The position numbers and the translations under genes are program-made. A DNA stretch of 64,000 nucleotides from JAYOEY01 sp038116945 (GTDB lineage Bacteria; Pseudomonadota; Alphaproteobacteria; MPNO01; UBA2964). The notes under the pieces were generated by a model. It was not told where the DNA came from. It did not search any database and saw only the letters and a list, made by a program, of their open reading frames with translations. The stretch spans positions 62,001-126,000 of the forward strand of contig JAYOEY010000003.1 in the NCBI GenBank assembly GCA_038116945.1, given 5' to 3'. Shown piece after piece: positions 44,596 to 53,475 of this stretch (its first letter is position 1; each line of letters starts with the position of its first letter).

Positions 44596-46125
44596 ATGCG
44601 CGGCGGCGGCCTTCGGGGCTTCATGGGCGATCTCAGCAAGGGCGGCGATCTCGACGCGCGCGACATGGCGGGAAAGAAATCTCCCAAGCCCAAAACGCGC
44701 CGTAACCTGACCGACCAGTCGCTCCGCACCTATCTGCAGCGGCTGGAAAAATCCGGCGGCATGGTGCGGATAGAAAAAGAGGTCGATCCCGCCGCCAACA
44801 TGGCGGCCATCGACTGGAAGGTCTACGACGCCCACGGCAAGGGCTCGCTCTTCACCAACATCAAGGGCCACCCGGACTGGCAGGCCTGCAGCCAGATTCT
44901 CGCCGACCGGGCCAAATGGTCGATGGCGCTCAACCTGACCGAGGACGAGCTGCTGACCGGCATCAGCCGTCGCCTGCAGACCCCGCTCGACCCCGTCATG
45001 AGCGAGGCGTCGGACGCGCCCTGCAAGGAGGTCGTGCTCAAGGGCGACGACGCGTCCCTGCTCGACATTCCGGTGGTAACGCAGTCCGAAGAAGACGGCG
45101 GCCCGTTCATTCCGGCCGGCATGGCGATCATCAAGGATCCGGATACCGGGATCCGGAACATGTCGATCCACCGCATGCAGGTGTTCGACGCGAAGACGTC
45201 CGGATTCATCATGCTGCCGCGCCAGGCACGGCGGATTTACGACAAGTACGTAGCGCGCGGCGAGAACATGCCGGTCGCCATCGCCATCGGCGCACACCCG
45301 GCAATCGTGTTCGGCTCGGCCTTCACGACGACCTTCAGCGTAGACGAACTCGCCGTTGCCGGCGGCCTGCTGGGCGATGCGGTCCGTCTCGTGAAGGCGG
45401 AAACAGTCGATGTCGAAGTCCCCGCGGACGCCGAGATCATCCTCGAAGGCGAGATCCTCGCTGGCGAGACGCATCCCGAAGGCCCGTACGGCGAGGTGCC
45501 GGGTACCTATTGCGACGCGGGCGAGAGCGAGGTTTTCCGCCTCAACGCCATCACGCGGCGGCGCGACCCGATCTATTACGCGCTCCATTGCGGCGCGCCG
45601 GTCACCGATACCCAGGCCACCACCGGGCTGGGGATCGAGATCGGCACCTGGGAACATCTGACCAAGGTCGAGGGCGGGCTCGATCTGCTCGACATTCGCT
45701 GCCTGCCCGCCGGCGGCATGATGCTGCTGGTGGTAAAACTTCGCCCGCGCGTCGAGGGCCAGGCCAAGACCGCGCTGATGGCCGCCCTGTCAGGCCCCTA
45801 TCTGCACCCCAAGCTCGCCATCGCGGTGGACGACGATATCGACGCCGGCGATCTGCGCCAGGTGATGTGGTCGATGACCACAAGGGTGCATGCCGAAAAG
45901 GACATCGCCTTCATCCACAACACGCGCACCTTCGCGCTCGACAAGATTTCCCCCGTGGCCGAGGGCGGCAACCCGTTCGAACGGATCGGCACCAAATGGC
46001 TGATCGACGCCACCAAACCGGCCACCAGCCACCCCGACCAGCGGGCGCGCTTCACCCGCGCCATGCCGAAGAATTTCGACAGCGTCGAGCTGGGGGATTT
46101 CCTGCCGCCGGAGATGTTTACCTAA
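44596..46125 (+). CDS. UbiD-family decarboxylase
   Basis: A 509-residue member of the prenylated-FMN-dependent decarboxylases acting on aromatic or alpha,beta-unsaturated acids. Features include the N-terminal LRTYLQRLEKSGGMVRIEKEVD, the conserved NMSIHRMQV, and the HPEGPYGEVPGTYC signature carrying the catalytic Glu region. VKLRPRVEGQAKTALMAAL and the late DDDIDAGDLRQVMWSM follow. The first 35 residues are an odd extension (MRGGGLRGFMGDLSKGGDLDARDM) not typical of UbiD. No ubiX flavin prenyltransferase is in the window. Confidence 0.92.
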   Translation: MRGGGLRGFMGDLSKGGDLDARDMAGKKSPKPKTRRNLTDQSLRTYLQRLEKSGGMVRIEKEVDPAANMAAIDWKVYDAHGKGSLFTNIKGHPDWQACSQILADRAKWSMALNLTEDELLTGISRRLQTPLDPVMSEASDAPCKEVVLKGDDASLLDIPVVTQSEEDGGPFIPAGMAIIKDPDTGIRNMSIHRMQVFDAKTSGFIMLPRQARRIYDKYVARGENMPVAIAIGAHPAIVFGSAFTTTFSVDELAVAGGLLGDAVRLVKAETVDVEVPADAEIILEGEILAGETHPEGPYGEVPGTYCDAGESEVFRLNAITRRRDPIYYALHCGAPVTDTQATTGLGIEIGTWEHLTKVEGGLDLLDIRCLPAGGMMLLVVKLRPRVEGQAKTALMAALSGPYLHPKLAIAVDDDIDAGDLRQVMWSMTTRVHAEKDIAFIHNTRTFALDKISPVAEGGNPFERIGTKWLIDATKPATSHPDQRARFTRAMPKNFDSVELGDFLPPEMFT

Positions 46126-46132
46126 CAGTGCC

Positions 46133-46326
46133 GTCATTACCGGGCTTGTCCCGGTAATCTTCTGCCGGGTGCCCTCCGTCCCCACGAGATACCCGGAACA
46201 AGTCCGGGCATGACGACCTAAAATTCAGGCGTCATTACCGGGCCGCTCCTTGAATGAGACCCGGTAATCTTCTGCCGGGCGCCCTCCGTCCCCACGAGAT
46301 GCCCGGAAAAAGTCCGGGCATGACGA
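46133..46326. repeat. Two copies of an alphaproteobacterial GTCAT...ATGAC intergenic repeat
   Basis: Copy A is 46133-46216 and copy B is 46231-46326. They are near-identical from TCTTCTGCCGGG through CCCTCCGTCCCCACGAGAT to AGTCCGGGCATGACGA. Each begins GTCATTACCGGG and ends CCGGGCATGAC, so the ends are imperfect inverted repeats and each copy could fold as a long hairpin. Copy B carries about 12 extra bases near its left end. They lie between convergent genes (ubiD and a GST), like many MITE- or REP-type repeats with the CATGCCCGGACTTG core known from this class. Confidence 0.88.
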
Positions 46327-46350
46327 GCATAATTGACGCTGGGTGATGCC

Positions 46351-46944
46351 CTACCCGATCTTCATCTCCATCGCCTTCTTTACTGCGGGCCGGTCCAGCA
46401 TCCGGTCGCGCCAGCGGCAGAGGTTCGGGAACCCGTTCAGATCGATGAAGTCGAAGCGGAAATCGCCGAACCGGCCGATCGACATCATGTCGGCGATGGA
46501 ATACGCGCCGGCGAAATAATCGACCTCGCCCAGACGCCGTTCGAGCGCGGCAAGCAGGTCGCGGCACTGCGCTTCCATGTCGCGGGTAACGTTAAGCGCG
46601 GAAAAGCTGATCGCCACGTTGGTCGCACCGTAGAGCAGCCATTGCCGCACCTCCCAGCGCTGGCGCGGCGTGTCGCCGCCGAACTGGCCGGTCTTTTCAG
46701 CGAGATAAAGCAGGATCGCGCTCGACTCCATCAGCGTGATGGGCTCGCCGCCCTCCGCGTCCGGGTCGACCAGGCACGGCACCTTGCCGCCGGGGCTGAT
46801 GGCCAGATAGGCGGGTGCCTTGCTCTCCGGTGCGTGCGGGTCGATCGGGATCAGGTTATAGGGCGTGCCGGTTTCTTCCAGCATGATGATGGGGCGGCGG
46901 CCGTTGGCCGATTTCCAGGCGTAGAGGTCGAGCATTCCTGTCAT
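46351..46944 (-). CDS. Glutathione S-transferase family protein
   Basis: A 197-residue protein with a thioredoxin-like N-domain (LDLYAWKSANGRRPIIMLEETG, SPGGKVPCLVD, LMESSAILLYLAEKTG) and an all-helical C-domain. The GRRPIIMLEE start resembles the YfcG/YghU group of disulfide-bond reductases. It is divergent from the molybdenum hydroxylase gene across about 120 bases. Confidence 0.87.
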   Translation of the reverse strand: MTGMLDLYAWKSANGRRPIIMLEETGTPYNLIPIDPHAPESKAPAYLAISPGGKVPCLVDPDAEGGEPITLMESSAILLYLAEKTGQFGGDTPRQRWEVRQWLLYGATNVAISFSALNVTRDMEAQCRDLLAALERRLGEVDYFAGAYSIADMMSIGRFGDFRFDFIDLNGFPNLCRWRDRMLDRPAVKKAMEMKIG

Positions 46945-47063
46945 TCTCCGGTTAGCGTTCGGGGCGGGAAACTACCACCGATTTAACGCCCCTGCGAGGT
47001 TGCGGAACGAGGCCCCGCCGCTACACTTCCTGCCAGCGAATTCATCCAGTCCGGAGCCGTACC

Positions 47064-49394
47064 ATGACCCGATACGCCGTCAGCCAGCCCGTCACCCAGG
47101 TGGAGGCCCCGCGCCTGCTCACCGGCAAGGGGCGTTTTGCCGACGACCTCAGCTTTCCGCGGCAGGCGCACGGCGTGTTCCTGCGCTCGCCCTACGCCCA
47201 TGCCGACATCGTCTCGATCGACACGACGGCGGCGGAAAAAATGCCCGGCGTCATCGCCATCCTGACCGGCGAGGATTACGAGGCGGACGGGCTCGGCCCG
47301 GTGCGCGGCATTTCGCCGCTCAAGCGGCGGGACGGCTCGCCGATGTACCGGCCCTATCGCCCCGCTTTGACGAAGGACCGGGTGCGCCATGTCGGCCAGT
47401 CGGTCGCGCTGGTGATCGCCGAGACCATCCATCAGGGCAAGGACGCGGCGGAGGCCATCGAGGTCGAATACAGCCCGCTGCCCGCGCATTTTTCGACCGC
47501 CGACGCCAATGCGCCCGATACACCCCGCATCTGGGACGATTGCGAGAACAACGAGGCGGTCCATGTCGAGCGCGGCGATGCGGCGGCGGTCGATGCGGCC
47601 ATCGCCGAGGCGCATCACGTGGTGCGCGGCCGTTTCGTGGTCAACCGGGTCGCCGCCTGCACGATGGAGCCGCGTTCGGTGGTCGCCACCTGGGACGAGG
47701 GCACCGAGCATTTCACCATCCACGCCTGTCACCAGCGCCCCTATATCTGGCGCACCATGATGACCAAGCACGTGTTCGGCATCCCGGAACAGGACATGAC
47801 CATCATCGCCGGCGATGTCGGCGGGTCCTACGGCATGAAGGGCGGGCTTTACCCCGAGGTGCCGCTGGCCGCCTGGGCGGCAAAGCGCACCGGACGCCCG
47901 GTGAAATGGACCTGCGAGCGTTCCGAAGCGCTGATCTGCGACGACCAGGCGCGCGACATGGTGGTCGACGGCGAGCTGGCGCTGGACGCGAACGGCAAAT
48001 TCACCGGCGTGCGCATCCGTTCCAACAACAATGTCGGCGCGTACCTGACGATGATCGGCTTTATCTCGACCAACGGCATCACCCAGACGCCGGTCGGCAC
48101 CTATGCGACGCCGGCGGCGCACGCCGAAGCCAATTCCGTCTTCACCAACACCGTGCCGGTCTCCAACTACCGCGCGCCGGGCGGCGTGCCCGGAACCTAT
48201 GTGCTGGAACGCATGATCGACATGGCGGCCGCCGATATGGGCATCGACCCGGCGGAAATCCGCCGCCGCAACCTGATCCCGGCGGACGCCATGCCGTATA
48301 AGCTGCCGCTCGGCGGCGGCTACGATTGCGGCGAGTTCGAGAAGGTCCTCGACAAGGCGCTGGAGAAATCGGACTACGCGTGCGCCGCCGCCCGCCGGGC
48401 GGATGCAGAGGCGCGCGGCAGGCTCTACGGCGTCGGCGTCTCGTCCAGCGTCGACCCAAGCGCCGGCCCGTCGCCAGAGACCGCGGAGCTGCGCTTCGAT
48501 CCGGGCGGACGGGCGACCATCCTCGCGGGCTCCACCGCCGGCGGGCAGAGCCACGAGACCATCTACAAGCAGATCGTCTCCGACCGGCTCGGCATGGAGG
48601 CGGAAAACCTGCGCGTGATCGAGGGCGACACCAAGGCGCTGAGCTGGGGCACCGGGACCGGCGGCGCGCGCACCGCGACCATCGCCGGGACGGCGATCTA
48701 CAAGGCGGTCGACAAGGTGATCGAGAAATCGAAGAAGATCGCCGCCCACATGATGGAGGCCGCCGCCGAGGACATCGAGTTCGAGGACGGCACCTTCACG
48801 GTCGCCGGCACGGATCGCACGGTCACCTTCCAGGAGGTGGCGGAAACCGCCTTCGAACCCGGCAAGCTGCCGCCGGATATCGAGATCGGCCTGTACGAGA
48901 CCGCGACATGGTCGCCTGACGAGGGCAACGTGCCGAACTCCGCCCATGTCTGCGAGGTCGAAATCGACCCCGATACCGGCGTGGTCGAGATCGTGCGCTA
49001 CACGGCGGTTCACGATGTCGGCGTCGAGCTCAACCCGCTGCTGGTCGACGGGCAGGTGCATGGCGGCATCGCGCAGGGCGTCGGCCAGGCGCTTTGCGAG
49101 GACATCATGTACGACCCCGAGTCGGGCCAGGTGCTGACCGGCTCGTTCCTCGATTACTGCATGCCGCGGGCGGACGATTTCTGCGACTTCACGCTCGACC
49201 GTCACCCGGTGCCGACCGCCACCAACCCGCTCGGCGTCAAGGGCGCGGGCGAATGCGGCACGGTCGGCGCGCTGGCCGCCACCATGAACGCGATCAACGA
49301 CGCGCTTCGACCGCTCGGCATCCGCGACCTGCCGATGCCGGCAACGCCGGACAGGGTGTGGCGGGCGATCCGCGACGCAAAAGCAGCGGCGTGA
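47064..49394 (+). CDS. Molybdenum hydroxylase large subunit (xanthine dehydrogenase/CoxL family)
   Basis: A 776-residue molybdopterin-cytosine-dinucleotide-binding subunit that would hydroxylate an aldehyde or N-heterocycle. Typical motifs are LTGKGRFADDL, AGDVGGSYGMKGGLYPEVPLAA, NYRAPGGVPGTYVLERM, STAGGQSHETIYKQ, WGTGTGGARTATIAG, and the catalytic-Glu loop GVKGAGECGT. The 2Fe-2S and FAD subunits normally encoded beside it are absent; the flanking genes are a divergent GST and a TrmO-like gene. It may pair with partners elsewhere or work without them. Confidence 0.92.
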   Translation: MTRYAVSQPVTQVEAPRLLTGKGRFADDLSFPRQAHGVFLRSPYAHADIVSIDTTAAEKMPGVIAILTGEDYEADGLGPVRGISPLKRRDGSPMYRPYRPALTKDRVRHVGQSVALVIAETIHQGKDAAEAIEVEYSPLPAHFSTADANAPDTPRIWDDCENNEAVHVERGDAAAVDAAIAEAHHVVRGRFVVNRVAACTMEPRSVVATWDEGTEHFTIHACHQRPYIWRTMMTKHVFGIPEQDMTIIAGDVGGSYGMKGGLYPEVPLAAWAAKRTGRPVKWTCERSEALICDDQARDMVVDGELALDANGKFTGVRIRSNNNVGAYLTMIGFISTNGITQTPVGTYATPAAHAEANSVFTNTVPVSNYRAPGGVPGTYVLERMIDMAAADMGIDPAEIRRRNLIPADAMPYKLPLGGGYDCGEFEKVLDKALEKSDYACAAARRADAEARGRLYGVGVSSSVDPSAGPSPETAELRFDPGGRATILAGSTAGGQSHETIYKQIVSDRLGMEAENLRVIEGDTKALSWGTGTGGARTATIAGTAIYKAVDKVIEKSKKIAAHMMEAAAEDIEFEDGTFTVAGTDRTVTFQEVAETAFEPGKLPPDIEIGLYETATWSPDEGNVPNSAHVCEVEIDPDTGVVEIVRYTAVHDVGVELNPLLVDGQVHGGIAQGVGQALCEDIMYDPESGQVLTGSFLDYCMPRADDFCDFTLDRHPVPTATNPLGVKGAGECGTVGALAATMNAINDALRPLGIRDLPMPATPDRVWRAIRDAKAAA

Positions 49395-49396
49395 CA

Positions 49397-49864
49397 ATGG
49401 CGGAAAAGCAGCCTTACACGATCTACGAATCCGGTACGGAGTCCCCGCAACCGGGCGAAACCATCGAGTGCACGATCATCGGCACGATCCGGACGCCGTA
49501 TGCGGAGATGAAGGACTGCCCCAACCGTCATAACGGCAACGAGTACCTGCCCTGCACCATCCGGCTCGCGCCGGAATACGCGCCGGGGATCGTCGGCCTC
49601 AAGGAAGGCGGACGCGCCCTGATCCTGTACTGGCTCCACCAGGCGCGGCGCGACATGACGCAGCTTCCCGCGCGTGAAGGCGTCCGCGACGCGCCCATCG
49701 GCGTGTTCTCAATGCGCACCCCTCCCCGGCCCAACCCCATCGCGGCGTCGGTGGTCGAAATCCTCGCCGTCCGCGACGACGAGATCGACGTCGTCGGTCT
49801 CGACTGCCTCGACGGCACCCCGCTGCTCGATATCAAGCGCGACAGAGGGCCGGTGAGGACGTGA
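49397..49864 (+). CDS. TrmO/TsaA-like beta-barrel protein (UPF0066)
   Basis: A 155-residue protein of the TrmO family, whose E. coli member methylates t6A37 of tRNA-Thr using SAM. The start IIGTIRTPYAEMKDCPN and the signature TPPRPNPIAASVVEIL, then DCLDGTPLLDIK, are characteristic. It starts two bases after the molybdenum hydroxylase stop, so it is co-transcribed. That placement suggests a role in the same small-molecule pathway rather than tRNA modification, which is inference. Confidence 0.82.
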   Translation: MAEKQPYTIYESGTESPQPGETIECTIIGTIRTPYAEMKDCPNRHNGNEYLPCTIRLAPEYAPGIVGLKEGGRALILYWLHQARRDMTQLPAREGVRDAPIGVFSMRTPPRPNPIAASVVEILAVRDDEIDVVGLDCLDGTPLLDIKRDRGPVRT

Positions 49865-49891
49865 AATAGGGGGCGAACACCCCCTCCCTGA

Positions 49892-49973
49892 CCCTCCCCC
49901 GCTAGCGGGGGAGGGGAATACGTCAGAGTATCGAAAAAAATACAGCGTCCCTCCCCCCGAATACGGGGGGAGG
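49892..49973. repeat. Two GC-rich palindromes between convergent genes
   Basis: A perfect 24-base palindrome (49892-49915, core CCCGCTAGCGGG) and a 10-bp stem with a four-base loop (49950-49973, CCTCCCCCCG...CGGGGGGAGG) lie 34 bases apart. Both are flanked by GTC-AGGGAGG-type sequence. A short A-run sits between them (around 49934). They separate convergent genes and may act as bidirectional terminators or as a mobile intergenic repeat. Confidence 0.75.
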
Positions 49974-49985
49974 TCAGGAGGGGGG

Positions 49986-50876
49986 CTACGCCCTCGGCAG
50001 CAGATAAGGCCGGTCTGAATAGCCTTCCTGGTAGACCCTTATGTTCTGCGCCGGGTTGCGATTGACCAGCTCCCGCGCATAGAGCGGGTGGGTCATCGAG
50101 CGCACTTCGTGCTCGATCTCGAACAGCTTCTTGCCGTTGTCGGGATCGACGATATCGACGAACCGGTACTGGTGCTGGCTGTCTTCCTGCGAAACGAGTC
50201 CCCGTTCCTTGAGCCGCCGGTGCGGACCGGAAAAATCGGCGACATAGACCTGGATGTGGTGCCCGTCGAATTTCGGAATCTTCCGCTTCGTCTCGCTGAA
50301 GATAAGCTCCTGCCCGTGCCCGGCCATGACGCAGGCCGATTTGGCCCCGTCGACTTTCTCTACCCGCGACGGGGCGTCCATGATCTGCTGATAAAACCGG
50401 GCGATCCCTTCCGCCGTCCCCGGCTTCACGTCGAACTGCACATAGGTGAGGCCGAGCTGGTACGGCCCGAACCGTTCGGGATCGGGCGTGTGCACGCGGA
50501 ACCGGTTGCCCCACGGGCAGGTAACGTCGACCGTCGAGTTTCCCTTGCCCGCCTTGTAGGAAAATTTCGTGCCCTTGAGGTCCTTCTTGACCGAGGCGAG
50601 ACGCGCGACCAGCGAATCCAGCTCCGGCATCACGAGCCCGATGCGGCCGCGCAGCACCTGGGCAGTGTTGGTGGGGAGATGAAACTGGCTGCGTCCGACA
50701 GTCGCCCACATGTTGGAGACGGTGACCATCATGTAGGGATCGCGCGTCAGCCCGAGCCCCGCGATATAGAACAGGGTCGATTTGCGCTGGTCGTCGATCT
50801 GCACGTTGACGTGCTCGAGCGACACGATGTTGCCGATATCTTCCGCCGCGCGGTCGTATTTCAACTGTGTTGCCAT
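49986..50876 (-). CDS. VOC-superfamily dioxygenase-like protein
   Basis: A 296-residue protein with two VOC modules. The expected extradiol-dioxygenase ligands could be the His of SLEHVNVQID, the His pair in GHHIQVYVADF, and the Glu of LFEIEHEV. ATG 50876, behind an AGGGAG, gives MATQLKYDRA; an in-frame start at 50933 adds 19 basic residues. The substrate is unknown. It lies beside the molybdenum hydroxylase unit (convergent) and 112 bases after the carbonic-anhydrase-type gene. Confidence 0.82.
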   Translation of the reverse strand: MATQLKYDRAAEDIGNIVSLEHVNVQIDDQRKSTLFYIAGLGLTRDPYMMVTVSNMWATVGRSQFHLPTNTAQVLRGRIGLVMPELDSLVARLASVKKDLKGTKFSYKAGKGNSTVDVTCPWGNRFRVHTPDPERFGPYQLGLTYVQFDVKPGTAEGIARFYQQIMDAPSRVEKVDGAKSACVMAGHGQELIFSETKRKIPKFDGHHIQVYVADFSGPHRRLKERGLVSQEDSQHQYRFVDIVDPDNGKKLFEIEHEVRSMTHPLYARELVNRNPAQNIRVYQEGYSDRPYLLPRA

Positions 50877-50988
50877 CTGATGCTCCCTAACCCTGTGCCT
50901 GAACGGGGACCGGGACCGGTCCATGTGACGCAAGCGTCGCGCAGGCGGCTTACAAAATCAATGCCGCCGGATATCAATCGCCAGGCGG

Positions 50989-51513
50989 TCAATCGAGCGG
51001 TTTCAGCTCTTCCCTGTAAAGCCGCCAGCGGTTTGCATAGCTTTCCGGAATGCGGCGCAGCATCTCGATCTGCTCTTCGGAAACCTCGCGAACCACCTTG
51101 CCCGGCGCGCCCATCACCAGGGAATTGTCGGGAATTTCCTTGCCCTCGCCTATCAGCGCCTTCGCGGCGATCAGGCAGTTGCGCCCGATTTTCGCGCCGT
51201 TCAGGACCACCGCGCCGATCCCGATCAGGCTGCCTTCGCCGATGGTGCAGCCATGCAGCATGCACATGTGACCGACCGAGACGTTGTCGGCGAGCGTCAG
51301 CCCGAACCCGGGATCGGTGTGCAGCACGCTGCCGTCCTGAATGTTGCAGTTGTCGCCGATCACGATGGGGTCGTTGTCGCCGCGAAGCGTCGCGTTCCAC
51401 CAGATGCTGACATTGCGCCCCAGCGTCACGTCGCCGATCACGTCCGCGCTGGGCGCGACCCAGTAATCCTCGTTCGCGGTCTTCAGCCTCTTGTCGCCGA
51501 GGGCGTAGATCAT
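50989..51513 (-). CDS. Gamma-carbonic anhydrase-type hexapeptide-repeat protein
   Basis: A 174-residue left-handed beta-helix protein. Hexapeptide repeats run through about residues 20-150 (VIGDVTLGRNVSIWWNATLRGDNDPIVIGDNCNIQDGSV...). The zinc histidines appear as LHTDPGFG and VGHMCMLHGCTIG. Members include CaiE/PaaY thioesterases and gamma-carbonic anhydrases, so the reaction is not settled. The start ATG 51513 lies five bases after the amidase stop, so both are in one operon. Confidence 0.9.
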   Translation of the reverse strand: MIYALGDKRLKTANEDYWVAPSADVIGDVTLGRNVSIWWNATLRGDNDPIVIGDNCNIQDGSVLHTDPGFGLTLADNVSVGHMCMLHGCTIGEGSLIGIGAVVLNGAKIGRNCLIAAKALIGEGKEIPDNSLVMGAPGKVVREVSEEQIEMLRRIPESYANRWRLYREELKPLD

Positions 51514-51517
51514 TTTC

Positions 51518-52858
51518 CTATCCCAGGATCCCGACGACGGAGGCCGCGCCGGCGAACAGTTCGGCATCGCGGTTGCGGAACCCGATGACCTGCAGCCCGA
51601 GCGGCAGCCCTTCCGCCTGCAGCAGCGGCAGGGAGATCGTCGGCACCCCGAGCAGCGACGTCGGCACCGTGAAAACCGGATTGCCGGTGGATTCGATCCC
51701 GACCGGCGCGGCGCCGGTCGCCGACAGGGTGACGCAGAAATCGGCCTCCGTCGCCAGCGCATCGTACACCCGGCGCGCGTCCTCGCGCGTCTCGCGCAGC
51801 TCCCGATAGTCGTCCTGGGTCATGGATTCGGCCTGCTCCAGCCGCTCGATTGCGCTCGGGCTGAGTTTGCTGCGGTCCATATCGCGCGCATACGTGTTGA
51901 GCGGCCAGCGCCCTTCCCAGGCGTTGATGTCGCGCGACGTTCCCATCGCGCCCGCGATGACGGCTTCCACCGCCTCGACCGCAACGGACGAGCGCCGGTC
52001 GATCAGCTCGATCCCGGCAGCGGCGAGACGCTCCCTCGCCTCCGCCAGCTGCGCCTTCGCCTCCTCGTCGGCCACCGCCCAGCCATCGGTTTCCAGCACG
52101 GCAAGCCGCCGCGGTTTGTCCGCCGCAGGCGGCTCCATCGGGCCGACAACGCCGAGATAACCGGCGTCGCCGCCGGCCCGCGACGTAATGGCCCGCGTCG
52201 TCGTCCACACCTCGTCGAGCGTGGCCGCGATAACGCCGGTACAGCTCTGGCTGAATCCGTCGAAGCTGCCGCCGCGGTTGATGCCGCCGACGCTCGGCTT
52301 GTAGCCATAGGCGCCGCAGAAACTCGACGGCCGGATGATGGAACCGATCACCTGCGAGCCGAGCGCCGCCGACAGCATGCCGCTGCCAACCGCGGCCGCG
52401 GATCCGCTGGACGAGCCACCCGGCGTGCGCGACGTGTCGTAGGGGTTGCGCGTGCCGCGCGCCTGGGTCGCCGCGAACTCGGTCGTCACGGTCTTGCCGA
52501 CCACCACCGCGCCCGCCTCGCGCAGGGCAACGGCGGCGGCGCAGTCGCGCTTCCCTTCCCAGCCGGCGAACAGAGGCGATCCCTGTTCGGTCGGCATGTC
52601 GGCGGTTTCCATCACATCCTTGATGCCGACCGGCATGCCGTCAATCAGCGACAGCGTGTCGCCCGACCTCCAGCGCGCGCTGGCGGCGTCGGCTGCCGCG
52701 CGGGCGCCCTCAAAATTGGTGTTCACAAAGGCGCCAACCTGCGGCTCCTGGGCTTCGATCGCCTCGATACAGCGTTCGAGAAAATCCCGCGGCGTGTCCG
52801 AACCGTCGCGAAAAGCGCTCGTTGCGGCGAAATAGGATCGGGGCGAAATGTCAGCCAT
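51518..52858 (-). CDS. Amidase-signature family amidase
   Basis: A 446-residue amidase. The catalytic triad is readable as the Lys of PVGIKDVM, the cis-Ser in RTPGGSSSGSAAAV and the nucleophile Ser in LGSQVIGSIIRP. The segment DFCVTLSATGAAPVG is typical of the C-terminal part. It would cleave a small amide to acid and ammonia. It is 14 bases downstream of the TPP enzyme beta subunit gene in the same operon. Confidence 0.92.
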   Translation of the reverse strand: MADISPRSYFAATSAFRDGSDTPRDFLERCIEAIEAQEPQVGAFVNTNFEGARAAADAASARWRSGDTLSLIDGMPVGIKDVMETADMPTEQGSPLFAGWEGKRDCAAAVALREAGAVVVGKTVTTEFAATQARGTRNPYDTSRTPGGSSSGSAAAVGSGMLSAALGSQVIGSIIRPSSFCGAYGYKPSVGGINRGGSFDGFSQSCTGVIAATLDEVWTTTRAITSRAGGDAGYLGVVGPMEPPAADKPRRLAVLETDGWAVADEEAKAQLAEARERLAAAGIELIDRRSSVAVEAVEAVIAGAMGTSRDINAWEGRWPLNTYARDMDRSKLSPSAIERLEQAESMTQDDYRELRETREDARRVYDALATEADFCVTLSATGAAPVGIESTGNPVFTVPTSLLGVPTISLPLLQAEGLPLGLQVIGFRNRDAELFAGAASVVGILG

Positions 52859-52872
52859 GTGGTCGTCTCCTG

Positions 52873-53466
52873 TCAGCTTGCGGTTTGTCTTGCGAGATAG
52901 GCGTTGCGGAATTTCAGACGTCCCTCGACCAGATCCCAGTTACGCTTGTACGACGAAGGCGGCGCTTCCGTCACCTTCACACAAAGAAAACGCGGTGCGG
53001 GGCTTTCCTGAAGAAACCGGTATCCGGCATCGAGTTCGGCCGGGGTCGAAATCGTCATGGTAGACGGGATGCCCGCCCCTTCCGCCATCTTCGCAAGATC
53101 GGTGCGACGCGCCGTATGCCCCTTCTGGCCGCCGGTCTCGCCATGCATGCCGTTATCGATGCAGACGATGGTCAGATTGTCGGGCATCATCGATGCGACC
53201 GATGCGAGGGATCCGATCGTCATCAGGATTTCGCCATCGCCGGTAATCACCGCCACCTGGTCGGAAGGCGCGGACAGCGCCATACCGAGCCCGATCGGAA
53301 CCGCCGCCCCCATCGCGCCGCCCATCGTGATCAGATTGGCGGCTTCCCGTGTGTACTCCGCCGCGTCCTTGGCCGCTCCCGCAAGCCCCGTGACGATCAG
53401 GTAAGTCTCCGGGTTGGGGAACAGGACAGGCAAAACGTCTTTTCGATCCAGCGTGATCTCGGCCAT
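52873..53466 (-). CDS. TPP-dependent decarboxylase, TPP-binding (beta) subunit
   Basis: A 197-residue protein resembling the ComE half of sulfopyruvate decarboxylase and phosphonopyruvate decarboxylase. The TPP/Mg motif is ITGDGEILM followed by VCIDNGMHGETGGQ about 30 residues later. MGGAMGAAVPIGLGMA is the helix before it. It needs the PYR-domain partner encoded nine bases upstream. The oxo-acid substrate is unknown. Confidence 0.88.
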   Translation of the reverse strand: MAEITLDRKDVLPVLFPNPETYLIVTGLAGAAKDAAEYTREAANLITMGGAMGAAVPIGLGMALSAPSDQVAVITGDGEILMTIGSLASVASMMPDNLTIVCIDNGMHGETGGQKGHTARRTDLAKMAEGAGIPSTMTISTPAELDAGYRFLQESPAPRFLCVKVTEAPPSSYKRNWDLVEGRLKFRNAYLARQTAS

Positions 53467-53475
53467 CGGAACCTC

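Noticed and set aside
46983..49397. An 804-codon minus-strand frame across the molybdenum hydroxylase gene, and a 751-codon one at 37120-39375
   Set aside because: Both are antisense shadows with Arg/His/Asp-rich composition and no family features, over genes with full motif sets.
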